A stretch of 52,517 nt of DNA from a virus, in the IMG/VR virus record IMGVR_UViG_3300036770_002345, positions 1 through 52,517 of that record; one strand, 5' to 3'. A program made the position numbers and the translations under genes. Positions 22,572 through 31,102 of the stretch are shown piece by piece. Each line of letters starts with the position of its first letter. Positions within the stretch are counted from its first letter, which is position 1. Below the pieces are notes generated by a model. The model was not told the origin of the DNA. It was given only the letters and a program-made list of their open reading frames with translations, and did not search any database.

Positions 22572-24253
22572 AGGTTCCCCCAGTCGTAGTCCTGTGTCGG
22601 ATCAGGCTTGTCGGAGTATCGACCTGTCGGCAGGTCATAGTTCAGTTGGACTTCACCCACCGCCCCGACCCATTTAAACCGGCTCTTCCAGACATGCACT
22701 TCGGTTTCGTTTCGATTGCGATGGACGGTCACCCCGCAGTCTGCTTTCGCGAACCATGCTGCCGACCCGCTGATGTGCTGACCCTTCGGAACCCCACTGT
22801 CAGGGAGTTGCTTAGCAGGGTGTGCCACAAACCATGCATGGATTTCATGCGACTTACAGAAGAGGACGATGTCGGTCAGCATCTTGCTGATCGCTTGATG
22901 CTCGGAGTCACCGGCCATGTCGAGGTAGTTGTAGGGATCGATGATGAGTCCTCGAACGCCCATCCTCATGACCGCCTGTTTCGTTCTGTCGATGATCGAT
23001 TGCACTGTCGCAGGCGCACCGTCATGCGATTGCAGGAACACGAAGTGCTGATTCAGGAATGCGAGAGCGTAGTCACGCTCGTCCGTAGTCATCCGATCCT
23101 CACCGAAGAACGGTTTACCAATCACCTTCTCGGCGAGCTTGGCAATGTGCATGCTCGGTGGATTCTCGAAGGACGCCACCGCAAACCGCCATCCTTTTTG
23201 GACGGCAATGTTGACGCAGATCTGATCGATCAACTCGGACTTACCCGAGCCGGGCAATCCGGTCACCACCGATAGCTGTCCGGGGAGGATGGTGTACAGT
23301 TTGTCGAGGGTATGGAGTCCGGTACTTGCACCCTTGATGACACCGCTCTCGTAGAGAGAGACGATCTGAGCCTCGAAGTCCTCAGGGAGATAGACGCCTT
23401 CGAGTGGGAGGGGTTTAGCGGCTCCTAGAGCTTCTCGTAAAGCCTCAGCACCATGTTTAGACAGGGTCTCGTTGGCATCCTTCTCGGGTAGAGTCACCGT
23501 CCAACACTTGGCTCGGCCAATACGTCTTGCGAGTTCCTCGACCAGAGCTTGGCCGGGTTCATCATCATCCGGAAAAAACACTACCCGTTCCACCGAGTCG
23601 ATGAGTTCCCGTGCCTCCCACACATAGCTGAATCTGCCGTCCTGTTGGGGATCAACCTTGCCATCGCTGATCTTGGCAGGCGCACCATTCGGAACCGACA
23701 CCGCAGGAATACCGGCGGATGCGAGGGCGAGGACATCCATTTCCCCTTCGCAGATGACGAGTTCCGTCAGCCCCTTGGGCAGTTGGTTTAAACCAAAAAA
23801 GGATCGGGCGGAACCCTGCTGGGTGAATTCTTTTTCGCCTGTGCTACGCCATTTGATCGCCTCGGGATGCTTTGGGTCTCCGTACACAAAGCCGATAGCG
23901 GGTGTCTTCCCTGCCCCTGCAAAGTACTTCTCGGAACCGACAAGGGGAAACTGAGTCGCAATCTCAGGGTTGATTCCCCTTCGTGTGAGGAACTCTGTGA
24001 CGATGTCAGGGACATGCTCGGTGGGAGGATCGACAGGCTTGGGTTGTTTCTTGATCTGTTGGACTTGATGCATCACCTTGTTTCTCCTGATGGCCCCGCT
24101 CGCCCCGCAATGAAAGCACTGGTACACGAATCGATCTGATTCGACTGTGACCCCCATGGATTTCTCATGGGATTTCTTGCGGGATTCTGAGCAGAGAGGG
24201 CATGTGATTCGACCGGTCTCAAGTTGACTGGTAATGATTTCTTCTGGGGTCAT
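22568..24253 (-). CDS. Primase-helicase (T7 gp4-like)
   Basis: The 561-residue protein has an N-terminal zinc finger (Cys 18, 21, 46, 49), a TOPRIM primase domain (VICEGEMDVLALASAG near 166-181 and FFPDDDEPGQ near 226-235) and a DnaB/RecA helicase domain with Walker A GLPGSGKS (332-339) after LHTLDKLYTILPGQ. This is the T7 gp4 layout, giving RNA primers and unwinding at the fork. Length agrees. No DNA polymerase gene is visible in the window, so polymerase is either outside or from the host. Confidence 0.93.
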   Translation of the reverse strand: MTPEEIITSQLETGRITCPLCSESRKKSHEKSMGVTVESDRFVYQCFHCGASGAIRRNKVMHQVQQIKKQPKPVDPPTEHVPDIVTEFLTRRGINPEIATQFPLVGSEKYFAGAGKTPAIGFVYGDPKHPEAIKWRSTGEKEFTQQGSARSFFGLNQLPKGLTELVICEGEMDVLALASAGIPAVSVPNGAPAKISDGKVDPQQDGRFSYVWEARELIDSVERVVFFPDDDEPGQALVEELARRIGRAKCWTVTLPEKDANETLSKHGAEALREALGAAKPLPLEGVYLPEDFEAQIVSLYESGVIKGASTGLHTLDKLYTILPGQLSVVTGLPGSGKSELIDQICVNIAVQKGWRFAVASFENPPSMHIAKLAEKVIGKPFFGEDRMTTDERDYALAFLNQHFVFLQSHDGAPATVQSIIDRTKQAVMRMGVRGLIIDPYNYLDMAGDSEHQAISKMLTDIVLFCKSHEIHAWFVAHPAKQLPDSGVPKGQHISGSAAWFAKADCGVTVHRNRNETEVHVWKSRFKWVGAVGEVQLNYDLPTGRYSDKPDPTQDYDWGNL

Positions 24254-24269
24254 TTCATTTCCTGTTTAA

Positions 24270-24668
24270 ATAGTTCGCCCCTTTTCCGGGTGGCCGGGGC
24301 CAGTCCGTACTCAGTGCGCCACGCATTTCAGCGTGACTCTGGAACTGCTTTCATGGGAACTCCAAGAGTTCATGCACTACTCACACAAGTCCAGACCGGT
24401 TTGGCCGTATTGCCACCCACCATGTTGTCAGGGGCAGACAGAGCATGGATTTAACTTGGCACTTTGGGGCGGGCAGGATGTTCCCCCTGCGCTCACTTGC
24501 GGCTCGCCTGACCGGCAAGTTCCGAAGACACGGGGGTGGGGTTGTGTACCCGAGGGAATCCAGATAGGATCCTTCCCGTGTCTCTTTGACTTGCACCTCA
24601 GAGACTACCGTCCCCCAATCCTGACGGTCAAGCCCCAGTTGAGAAATCTTCTGGGGCTTTTTTATTCC
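24270..24668 (+). ncRNA. Hairpin-rich gap, candidate plus-strand RNA or origin
   Basis: No credible gene lies here. Perfect hairpins follow one another: CACGC-ATTTCA-GCGTG; GAACTC-CAA-GAGTTC; CTTGC/GCAAG; GACACGGG paired with CCCGTGTC across about 45 bases; ACCGTC/GACGGT; and last a terminator whose T-run is on the plus strand. This suggests a plus-strand transcript of up to 390 nt. I see no strong promoter. Its place directly upstream of the primase-helicase also makes it a possible replication origin. Confidence 0.5.
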
Positions 24669-25050
24669 AGTACTGATTCCATGCATCACTCGTTCTCGTA
24701 ATCACAATTTCTGAGCGGGGATTCGCTTTGTCGAGGGCATGGTAGACATGCTTCTCTTTCACCTGTCTGTCGTTCTCGTAGATCAATCCCTGCATGGCAT
24801 CGAGTATCACCGACTCATCGAGATCAGGTCTGCGTGAGGCATAGAAGATCCGTAGATGTACGGCAAGATCCCCCGATAACAAAGGATCTAATTTGGGACA
24901 TTGCCATTGGAAATCTTTGACGTACGAACGAGCCTTAGCAGATTTTATAAAAGCTGGCCTGCCGTTTAAATGGACTAGCTTCCTGCTGTTCGCTTTGCTC
25001 GCTGGTTCGCCGCAGACAATAAACGAAACAATCGGTAAGTTGGTTGACAT
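24628..25050 (-). CDS. RusA-like Holliday junction resolvase
   Basis: The 140-residue protein has VCGEPASKANSRKLV near the start and RRPDLDESVILDAMQGLIYE followed by NDRQV. The Asp residues in DLDES, LDAM and ENDRQ match the acidic catalytic set of RusA, which cuts four-way DNA junctions made during recombination. I prefer the ATG at 25050 (a GTG at 25071 adds seven residues). That ATG overlaps the -35 of promoter D on the opposite strand. Confidence 0.82.
   Translation of the reverse strand: MSTNLPIVSFIVCGEPASKANSRKLVHLNGRPAFIKSAKARSYVKDFQWQCPKLDPLLSGDLAVHLRIFYASRRPDLDESVILDAMQGLIYENDRQVKEKHVYHALDKANPRSEIVITRTSDAWNQYWNKKAPEDFSTGA
24630..24664 (+). terminator. Strong terminator at the end of the structured gap
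   Basis: AAGCCCCAG (24630-24638) pairs perfectly with CTGGGGCTT (24651-24659), loop of 12 bases, followed by further T. The hairpin lies inside the 3' end of the RusA-like gene on the other strand. T-tract polarity points to plus-strand transcription. Confidence 0.85.
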
Positions 25051-25073
25051 GTTATCTGTTAATATGTTCACAT
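25044..25073 (+). promoter_or_regulatory. Early promoter D (weak -10)
   Basis: TTGACATGTT at 25044 matches the start of promoters A and B exactly over TTGACATGT. The -10 is unclear (TTCACA after 17 bases). It precedes the recombination and glycosylation genes, which otherwise have no visible promoter. It overlaps the start of the divergent resolvase gene. Confidence 0.5.
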
Positions 25074-25100
25074 TACTTCCTGTTACAAATGGAGGAGCCT

Positions 25101-25346
25101 ATGAAGATTGATAGAAATGTTCCATTGCCTGATCGAATCGCAAAGCGATTTAAGATAGGGCCATTACCACTCGATGATATGAATGTAGGAGATTCTTTTC
25201 TCATAGAGATTGATGCAGATGATATCGAGTTGACTCGTATCCTGCACTCACTTCGTGTAAGACTGAATAGATACACCCAAAAGAACCCGAAGCACAAGTT
25301 CAGTTCGAGCAAAGATAAGAAAGGCTTGAGAGTCTGGCGCGTATAA
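25101..25346 (+). CDS. Small DUF7303-like phage protein
   Basis: The 81-residue protein begins MKIDRNVPLPDRIAKRFKIG and ends GLRVWRV, a pattern I associate with short DUF7303-like phage proteins that carry GLRVWR at the end. GGAGGAG precedes the ATG. It lies before the recombination genes. Function is unknown. Confidence 0.6.
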   Translation: MKIDRNVPLPDRIAKRFKIGPLPLDDMNVGDSFLIEIDADDIELTRILHSLRVRLNRYTQKNPKHKFSSSKDKKGLRVWRV

Positions 25347-25357
25347 CAGGAGACAAC

Positions 25358-26242
25358 ATGAAACTCACCAATAAATATGGATTGCCTGACACCGTTGTTC
25401 GTGCGTTAACCCGTAGCGAATACAGTAAAGGCGAGAGCAATCGATCCATTACCCAACTCATCGATTCCCCCCGTGTTCGTATTCTCAGGCAAGAGAATTG
25501 GAACAACATGGAAGAGGATGTCAGTGAAAAGATGTGGGCGGTACTAGGCTCTGCCGCACATCGAATGTTTGAGGAAACCGGTGATGATAAGCACATTACC
25601 GAGGAGAGATTGTTCTGCGAGATCGAAGGTTGGGTGATCAGTGGGGCCATCGATGTTCAAAGAATTGATGAGGATGGCATCACCATCATGGACTACAAGA
25701 CCACCAGTGTGTGGTCTGTGATCCTCGGCAAAGAGTCTTGGGAAACCCAGTTGAATTGCTATGCGTCCCTCGTTCGCCGTGCCAAGAACCAGAGAGTCAA
25801 AGCTCTCAAGGTGGTGGCTATCTTGCGCGACTGGAACCGACGCGATGCTGAAGAAAAGCAGGACTACCCGAAGGCTCCCATTGTCGAGATCGATATCCCG
25901 ATGTGGCTCGAAGACAAACAGGATCAGTACCTCGAAGACCGTGTCAAGTTACACCAAGAGGCTGAGTTCCAACGGCTCATGGGTGAAGAACTTCCTGAGT
26001 GTTCTAAAGAAGAACGATGGGAGAAGCCTTCCGTGTGGGCGGTTAAGAAGACGGGCAACAAGCGGGCTATAAAACTTTATAGCCATGAGCAGGAAGCCAA
26101 AGATGCTTTGTTGACCGGTCAAGAAATTGAGTTCCGTCGTGGGGAACCTACCCGTTGTTCAGCCAACTGGTGTCGTGTAAACGCATGGTGTTCCCAGTAT
26201 AAAAAATATCTGGATGAAACATCAGAGAACGACTTGACCTGA
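25358..26242 (+). CDS. PD-(D/E)XK exonuclease (RecB/Cas4-like)
   Basis: The 294-residue protein has the RecB-family motifs in order: GSAAH (His 68), GAIDV (Asp 99), DYKTT (112-116) and QLNCYA (131-136). The C-terminus carries Cys residues in CSANWCRVNAWCSQYKKY, consistent with the iron-sulphur clamp of Cas4/AddB-type nucleases. It likely resects DNA ends to give single strands for the annealing protein encoded next. AGGAG precedes the ATG. Confidence 0.83.
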   Translation: MKLTNKYGLPDTVVRALTRSEYSKGESNRSITQLIDSPRVRILRQENWNNMEEDVSEKMWAVLGSAAHRMFEETGDDKHITEERLFCEIEGWVISGAIDVQRIDEDGITIMDYKTTSVWSVILGKESWETQLNCYASLVRRAKNQRVKALKVVAILRDWNRRDAEEKQDYPKAPIVEIDIPMWLEDKQDQYLEDRVKLHQEAEFQRLMGEELPECSKEERWEKPSVWAVKKTGNKRAIKLYSHEQEAKDALLTGQEIEFRRGEPTRCSANWCRVNAWCSQYKKYLDETSENDLT

Positions 26243-26285
26243 ACTCTATAACTTGTAGACTCGTAACAAACAAACAGGAGATGTT

Positions 26286-26990
26286 ATGACTGAAGTAGTA
26301 AGTCCGTCGTATGCGGAGATCTGGGCGACTCTGTCTAAGATCGATGTCTCAAAACATGTTGAGAAAAAGAATGGCTTGACGTACCTGTCATGGGCGTATG
26401 CATGGGGCATTCTCATGCAGCACTACCCGCAGGCAGAGTATTCGTTTGCTCACCATGAAGTGCATCAGGATGGAACCGTGACCGTCCATTGCGATGTGGT
26501 CATTGGTCAGTGTCACCGGAGCATGTGGTTGCCGGTGATGGACTACAAGAACAATGCCATCAAGAACCCGGACGCTAGAAAAATTTCCGACACGAAGATG
26601 CGCTGCCTAGTGAAGTGCATCAGCATGCTCGGATTGGGATGGGCAATCTATGCGGGTGAAGATATTGCGGGGGTGACGGAACCTGATTCCGTTCCCGCTC
26701 TTACCGATGAGGAAATCAAAGCCTCGAAGGAACCGCCGCCTAAGAAGAAGGTTCCCACCAAACAGGGGGCCAATGACATCCCCTCGGAGGAAGGGGCCGC
26801 AGAGATTGTCGGGAAACTCATGGAGTTTGCGAACAAGTTCTGCACTGACGAGCCGGGACTGGTGTCGTTCTGGAAAGAGAACAAACAGATCATCGATATT
26901 TTGGATAGCAATTATCCGAAGCAATACGAATCCTTGAAGAAGGGGTTCACCGAACTGAAAGCCAAACTTGGAGGCAATGCAAATGGCTGA
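26286..26990 (+). CDS. Single-strand annealing protein (Sak3/DUF1071-like)
   Basis: The protein has GLTYLSWAYAWGILMQHYPQ and KISDTKMRCLVKCISMLGLG, both hallmarks of the DUF1071/Sak3 group of Rad52-like single-strand annealing proteins. A Pro/Lys-rich linker (KEPPPKKKVPTKQ) joins a helical C-terminal domain. It anneals complementary single strands during recombination-dependent replication. It follows the Cas4-like nuclease, an exonuclease-annealase pair as in Red systems. The stop overlaps the next gene. Confidence 0.85.
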   Translation: MTEVVSPSYAEIWATLSKIDVSKHVEKKNGLTYLSWAYAWGILMQHYPQAEYSFAHHEVHQDGTVTVHCDVVIGQCHRSMWLPVMDYKNNAIKNPDARKISDTKMRCLVKCISMLGLGWAIYAGEDIAGVTEPDSVPALTDEEIKASKEPPPKKKVPTKQGANDIPSEEGAAEIVGKLMEFANKFCTDEPGLVSFWKENKQIIDILDSNYPKQYESLKKGFTELKAKLGGNANG

Positions 26991-27261
26991 TTATCAAAAC
27001 CGCGACATCACTCAGGGTGCGCTATTCGTTAACAACCGAAAGAACTCTCAGAACCAACCCGATTTTCGGGGGGAACTCACTCTGAGTAAGGCGCTACTCA
27101 AGGAGTTGGTAGAGAAAGTGAAGGCCGGTGAAGAGGCGAAGATGTCTCTCTCGGTCTGGAAAAAGAAGTCCAAGGCCGGTAACGAATTCATGTCCGTCGC
27201 AGGACAGATCTATACCGATTACAAGAAGGCCAAGACCGAAGATATCGAAGTCCCGTTCTAA
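26983..27261 (+). CDS. Small protein next to the annealase, possible ssDNA-binding
   Basis: The 92-residue protein (NRDITQGALFVNNRKNSQNQ, FRGELTLSKALLKELVEKVK, SVWKKKSKAGNEFMSVAGQI) has an OB-like mix of strands and lysine-rich loops and resembles short DUF736-like phage proteins. I chose the ATG before ADYQNRD, with GGAGG upstream. An ATG five codons earlier also exists. The recombination neighbours suggest single-strand DNA binding, unproven. Confidence 0.6.
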   Translation: MADYQNRDITQGALFVNNRKNSQNQPDFRGELTLSKALLKELVEKVKAGEEAKMSLSVWKKKSKAGNEFMSVAGQIYTDYKKAKTEDIEVPF

Positions 27262-27272
27262 CAGGAGCCGTT

Positions 27273-27512
27273 ATGAAAAAGGTAAACAAGTCGCAGAAGA
27301 TTCGAGAGTTACTTGATCAAGGTCTCTCGAATGCAGAGATCGTCAAGAAGCTGAAGGTCTCACAGCAGTTGGTCTACATCGTGAGCCGAACCCACCGGGG
27401 TAAGCACAATGTAGCCAAGCCGGTTAAACAACTTCCGAAGGTCAAGCGGTCGCGGGTCTCAGACCTGATCGCCTCCTTGAAGACGATCATCAAGGCTCTG
27501 GAGAAAGCGTGA
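27273..27512 (+). CDS. Small helix-turn-helix protein
   Basis: A 79-residue basic protein contains a classic helix-turn-helix (IRELLDQGLSNAEIVKKLKV then SQQLVYIVSR) and a lysine-rich tail. It could be a transcriptional regulator of this region. AGGAG precedes the ATG. It is coupled to the next tiny ORF by TGATG. Confidence 0.7.
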   Translation: MKKVNKSQKIRELLDQGLSNAEIVKKLKVSQQLVYIVSRTHRGKHNVAKPVKQLPKVKRSRVSDLIASLKTIIKALEKA

Positions 27513-27643
27513 TGATCCGGTGGTTGCGGGAACTGGTTGAGAAATACATCCAGTTCCGTGACTGGAAGTGGCGACATGTCCCTCCCCCGAACTGGCGATC
27601 CAGTCGGGGTGGGGGCGGGTCAACCGACAGGGACTACTGGTGA
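27512..27643 (+). CDS. Tiny Trp/Arg-rich protein
   Basis: A 43-residue ORF (MIRWLRELVEKYIQFRDWKW, ending RSSRGGGGSTDRDYW) overlaps upstream by TGATG and downstream by GTGA. The junctions support translation. It is basic and aromatic. No family is recognised. Confidence 0.5.
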   Translation: MIRWLRELVEKYIQFRDWKWRHVPPPNWRSSRGGGGSTDRDYW

Positions 27644-29469
27644 AAGACGAACTACTCAAACGCATACAGGTCGGGGTCAACCTCGCGAACGAAGATCAGT
27701 TCGAGGAAGCCATCAAGGAATTCGATGGCATCGCCGAACTCTACCATGCCATGGTTCAAGTCCTCATCCAGAGGGGTCGCGCCCACTGGGAAATGAAACG
27801 GTGGGAGATCGCCGAAGAGGACTTCATCAAGGCCCGTGCGATGGCTCCCGATAATGTGGACATCCCATGGACGATGGCATTGATGAACCTTCAACAGCGA
27901 AAGTTCTCAGAAGGATGGAAGACCTTCGACTATCGATGGCAATCGAAGAAGTTCGATAGCCCTCGTCTCAAGACTTCCAAACCCCAATGGGAACCTGACA
28001 AAGACTACAAGGATCTTCTGGTGTGGTCGGAGCAGGGGATAGGCGATCAGATCCTCTACTGTTCCCTGCTTCGGCATCTCAAGACTCTCGTCCCGGAACT
28101 CACTGTTCTGATGGACGCTCGCCTGATCCCGTTGTTTAAACGATCATTCACGGACATCGAGTTCATTCCCCAAAATGCTCGGGTCTGGGACATCGATTCT
28201 CAGATTCCTATGGGGAACATCGCCAAGGAACTGATCAAGGAGATGGACGATATCCCAAGGTTCCGGTCAGACCCCTATCTGATACCCGATTACAGCCGCG
28301 CTAGTGCCATTAGAGCGGACTTCCACCTCAAGCCGGGGGAGAAGATGGTCGGTCTCTCATGGGCCTCAGGAGCGCCGAGAATCGGCAACCATAAGTCGGC
28401 GTCGTTGGTCTCCATGCTGCCGATCCTGAATACCCCGAACACCCGCTTTGTGTCTCTCCAGTATGGCGATCATTACGCTGACATGTTTGAACTGGAAAAG
28501 ACCCATGGCATCCAGATCGAACAGGTTCTGGATATCGATAACACCCAAGACTTGGACGGTCTTGCTGCCCTCATCACCGCCTGTGATGCAGTGGTGACGG
28601 TCAGTAATGCGACAGGCCATATCGCAGGAGCGGTCGGAGCCAAGACCTTTCTCCTCGATTCCAACAAGCTCTGGTACTGGAACAGTAAGGTCGGAAGAAC
28701 CAACCTCTGGTATCCCTCAGTCAACACCTACCCTAAAGCCCACGCAGTGGCTCCATGGGAGCCGCAAATTACGGAGGTGGCCCGAGACCTCAACCGATTC
28801 TTGAACGGCGGAGAGAGGCCCATATTCGTTTTCTTCCGGACAGGAACCGAGGAACAACTCTGGTATTCCCGTAAGTTTGTAACGTCTTTGCTGGAAACCA
28901 ATCCCGATGCTCGGATCATCATGTGTACGGACTCCAAGACCCCCGTCATTGCAGGGACTGAGCGGTTCGAGCTTGATCTCGACTGCGAAGACTACATGGA
29001 ATACCGGCTCAAGATTTATTCAGCCCTCAGTTTAAACATCCCTGCTATGTACTTGGACGATGACATGATCGTTCGAGAGGCCATTGATCCGGTGTCCTTG
29101 TTGGGCGACAAGCAGGCTCTCTTCTGCGAGCGGTACTTCGATAAGGATCAATACTTCAACCCGAACATCAAAGGTCTTCAGTTCGAGGAGCATCGAGGCA
29201 AGACCCTATATGAGACCTTCCCCTATCTTGCCTGTGCGACAGTGACCCGAGACTTCAAGGTATGGCAGGAACTCTTAGACATCCTGCAACACATCGCACC
29301 GAAGTATCGCACTTGGTATGGCGATCAAGAGGCCATGAAGATCTGGGCAAAGATGCATCCCCATGGAACCTTGAGCGAGGAAGAGTATGCCTGTCTTCCT
29401 GAATATCTCTTTGGTCGGAACCCCAAGATCATCCATTACAAAGGTAACCGCAAGGAACAAATGCGATGA
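27640..29469 (+). CDS. TPR-glycosyltransferase fusion (GT-B-like plus DDD GT-A-like domain)
   Basis: The protein (about 609 residues from the GTG at 27640) starts with TPR-type helices (residues 1-110, e.g. RGRAHWEMKRWEIAEEDFIK). A GT-B-like domain similar to O-GlcNAc/heptosyl transferases follows (GLSWASG, FVSLQYG, ACDAVVTVSNATGHIAGAVG). The last 200 residues hold a second transferase-like domain with the DDD motif in PAMYLDDDMIV. It may glycosylate viral or host surface molecules, or DNA. The GTG is chosen for its GTGA overlap. The region upstream to 27568 is also open. Confidence 0.75.
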   Translation: MKDELLKRIQVGVNLANEDQFEEAIKEFDGIAELYHAMVQVLIQRGRAHWEMKRWEIAEEDFIKARAMAPDNVDIPWTMALMNLQQRKFSEGWKTFDYRWQSKKFDSPRLKTSKPQWEPDKDYKDLLVWSEQGIGDQILYCSLLRHLKTLVPELTVLMDARLIPLFKRSFTDIEFIPQNARVWDIDSQIPMGNIAKELIKEMDDIPRFRSDPYLIPDYSRASAIRADFHLKPGEKMVGLSWASGAPRIGNHKSASLVSMLPILNTPNTRFVSLQYGDHYADMFELEKTHGIQIEQVLDIDNTQDLDGLAALITACDAVVTVSNATGHIAGAVGAKTFLLDSNKLWYWNSKVGRTNLWYPSVNTYPKAHAVAPWEPQITEVARDLNRFLNGGERPIFVFFRTGTEEQLWYSRKFVTSLLETNPDARIIMCTDSKTPVIAGTERFELDLDCEDYMEYRLKIYSALSLNIPAMYLDDDMIVREAIDPVSLLGDKQALFCERYFDKDQYFNPNIKGLQFEEHRGKTLYETFPYLACATVTRDFKVWQELLDILQHIAPKYRTWYGDQEAMKIWAKMHPHGTLSEEEYACLPEYLFGRNPKIIHYKGNRKEQMR

Positions 29470-30095
29470 AAAAAGTTCAAGGGTGGTGGCTACCCGATAA
29501 CGAAAGTCATATCGGCGACTACTTCGAGGCGGTCAAACAACCGAACTACCAGCCTGTTCACCAGCAGACTGCGGTTAAACACTGCACCCAGTTCCGGACA
29601 GCCCTTGATATCGGAGCGCATGTCGGACTCTGGGCAAGAGGATTAACCGATAGGTTTGAGAAGGTCATCGCCTTCGAACCCTGCGATGAGTTCTCAGAGA
29701 TCCTCATCAAGAACGCTCCCAAAGTTCACACCATCCACCGCTGTGCGTTGGGAACAGAACAAGGGTTCGTGAAGATGGAGATTGCCCCAGAGAATACTGG
29801 GGCTACCCATGTGGTGCGTAACGCCACAGGTAACACCCCCATGTTTCCCCTCGATTATTTCCAGTTGACCGATGTGGACTTCATCAAGATCGATGTCGAA
29901 GGATTCGAACTCAATGTGATTAGGGGTGGCTTCGATACCTTCAAGAACAATGATCCGGTGGTGATCGTGGAACAGAAGGACAAGTATGTGGTTCCCGAAG
30001 AAGGTAAGCATGCGGCAGTGCGATTTCTCATGCGGGAATTGAACTATCGGGTGATTGGTCGTGTGGTTGATGACTGGATACTGAAGAAGTTATGA
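29466..30095 (+). CDS. FkbM-family methyltransferase
   Basis: The 209-residue protein shows a SAM-binding motif I (ALDIGAHVGLWARGL) and the FkbM signature DFIKIDVEGFELNVIRGG. FkbM enzymes O-methylate sugars. It is coupled by ATGA to the glycosyltransferase fusion, so it probably modifies the same glycan. A GTTAAAC word lies near 29573. Confidence 0.88.
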   Translation: MKKVQGWWLPDNESHIGDYFEAVKQPNYQPVHQQTAVKHCTQFRTALDIGAHVGLWARGLTDRFEKVIAFEPCDEFSEILIKNAPKVHTIHRCALGTEQGFVKMEIAPENTGATHVVRNATGNTPMFPLDYFQLTDVDFIKIDVEGFELNVIRGGFDTFKNNDPVVIVEQKDKYVVPEEGKHAAVRFLMRELNYRVIGRVVDDWILKKL

Positions 30096-30310
30096 CAATA
30101 GAAATCAAAGCTCTGCCGGGAACCCGGCCAAAGATTACCCTTGAGCAGTACCGAAAGATTGTTGCACTCAAGAACTCAAAGGATGGCCCGGTTAAACAGA
30201 TGACCTATGCTTTTCTGGCTAAGCAGTTGGGGTTAAGACCTAGCTCTGTATTGAATGCTGCGAGGCGTGGCATCAAACGATACGACTATATTCTTTGGAA
30301 GGAGAAATAA
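30092..30310 (+). CDS. Small HTH-like protein
   Basis: The 72-residue basic protein has KITLEQYRKIVALKNSKDG and AFLAKQLGLRPSSVLNAARR, a helix-turn-helix-like arrangement (LAKQLGLRPSSVLNA). It overlaps the methyltransferase by ATGA. Likely DNA-binding. Target is unknown. Confidence 0.62.
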   Translation: MTIEIKALPGTRPKITLEQYRKIVALKNSKDGPVKQMTYAFLAKQLGLRPSSVLNAARRGIKRYDYILWKEK

Positions 30311-30315
30311 CGCCA

Positions 30316-30438
30316 ATGAATACTCAAGACCTAATGTGCAAGATGTTTTCATGGATCGTCATCTATCTTGGCATCGCCTTAGGTCTCTTCATTGCACTTG
30401 CAGCCATCATGTTATGGCGAGAATGGGTATCCCTATGA
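30316..30438 (+). CDS. Tiny membrane protein
   Basis: A 40-residue ORF has one predicted membrane helix (WIVIYLGIALGLFIALAAIM) and charged ends. AGGAG lies upstream in the preceding gene's last codons. It overlaps the next gene as ATGA. Confidence 0.55.
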   Translation: MNTQDLMCKMFSWIVIYLGIALGLFIALAAIMLWREWVSL

Positions 30439-30632
30439 ACGACAATAAACTACACCAAGAATCAGGAGTGACTTGGATTGGATTTCGTTTTTACCAAAGC
30501 GCAAACAAATTGCAGAAACAACTCGGCGACGGCTACGTTGTTGTCACGATCACGGCTGATACATTTGACGGCGAAGTGTTGGGCTGGGTCGTGATGCGAA
30601 AGGATGTTGATCCAGTGGGAGGTGAGCCATGA
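30435..30632 (+). CDS. Small protein of unknown function
   Basis: A 65-residue protein (LHQESGVTWIGFRFYQSANK, YVVVTITADTFDGEVLGWVV) with beta-rich content. It is coupled on both sides. No family is recognised. Confidence 0.58.
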   Translation: MNDNKLHQESGVTWIGFRFYQSANKLQKQLGDGYVVVTITADTFDGEVLGWVVMRKDVDPVGGEP

Positions 30633-30874
30633 GCAGCAATGACGCCAAACTGGAAAGCATCTTCTTTGCTGATCCTAGCGCGTGGTCAATGCCGGTAGGA
30701 ACAACAATGGTTATCAAGCAGCCTGAGTACGATTGCCCTGTTCACGGAACCATAACCAGCACCATTGAATTTAATCGTGTTGTTGACGGCAACGTGCGGC
30801 GGTTCTGCATGGAGTGCTGCTTTGACAAGCTGGTTGAGATTGGAGTGTCTGAAGTCACGGAGAAGAAGCCATGA
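30629..30874 (+). CDS. Small Cys/His protein, possible zinc site
   Basis: The 81-residue protein contains DCPVHG and, about 24 residues on, FCMECCFDKL, giving a C-x2-H and CxxC(C) set that could bind zinc. It overlaps both neighbours. Function is unknown. Confidence 0.58.
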   Translation: MSSNDAKLESIFFADPSAWSMPVGTTMVIKQPEYDCPVHGTITSTIEFNRVVDGNVRRFCMECCFDKLVEIGVSEVTEKKP

Positions 30875-31101
30875 TCCGCGACGACATCACCGACCTACGC
30901 AAAGCCGCCGAAGAAGCACTAGAGATTTTAGAGAAGTGGGACATGCTGCGCTTTCATGAATTTCAGGGCAATTCAGGGGCTATGGATGCGCTTGATGAAG
31001 TGGCGCAACTGACTCCAAGAGTGCTTGCCAATCTTTATAAAGCCACTCGTGAACACGATGAGTTTTTGTTAGAAATACACGAAGAATTTGGGGTGAAATG
31101 A
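30871..31101 (+). CDS. Small helical protein beginning MIRDD
   Basis: The 76-residue acidic helical protein (DDITDLRKAAEEALEILEKW) begins with ATGATCCGCGACGACATCAC, nearly the same DNA as the starts of the two following genes. Function is unknown. It resembles small phage proteins with a conserved AAEEALEILE helix. Confidence 0.6.
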   Translation: MIRDDITDLRKAAEEALEILEKWDMLRFHEFQGNSGAMDALDEVAQLTPRVLANLYKATREHDEFLLEIHEEFGVK

Positions 31102-31102
31102 C

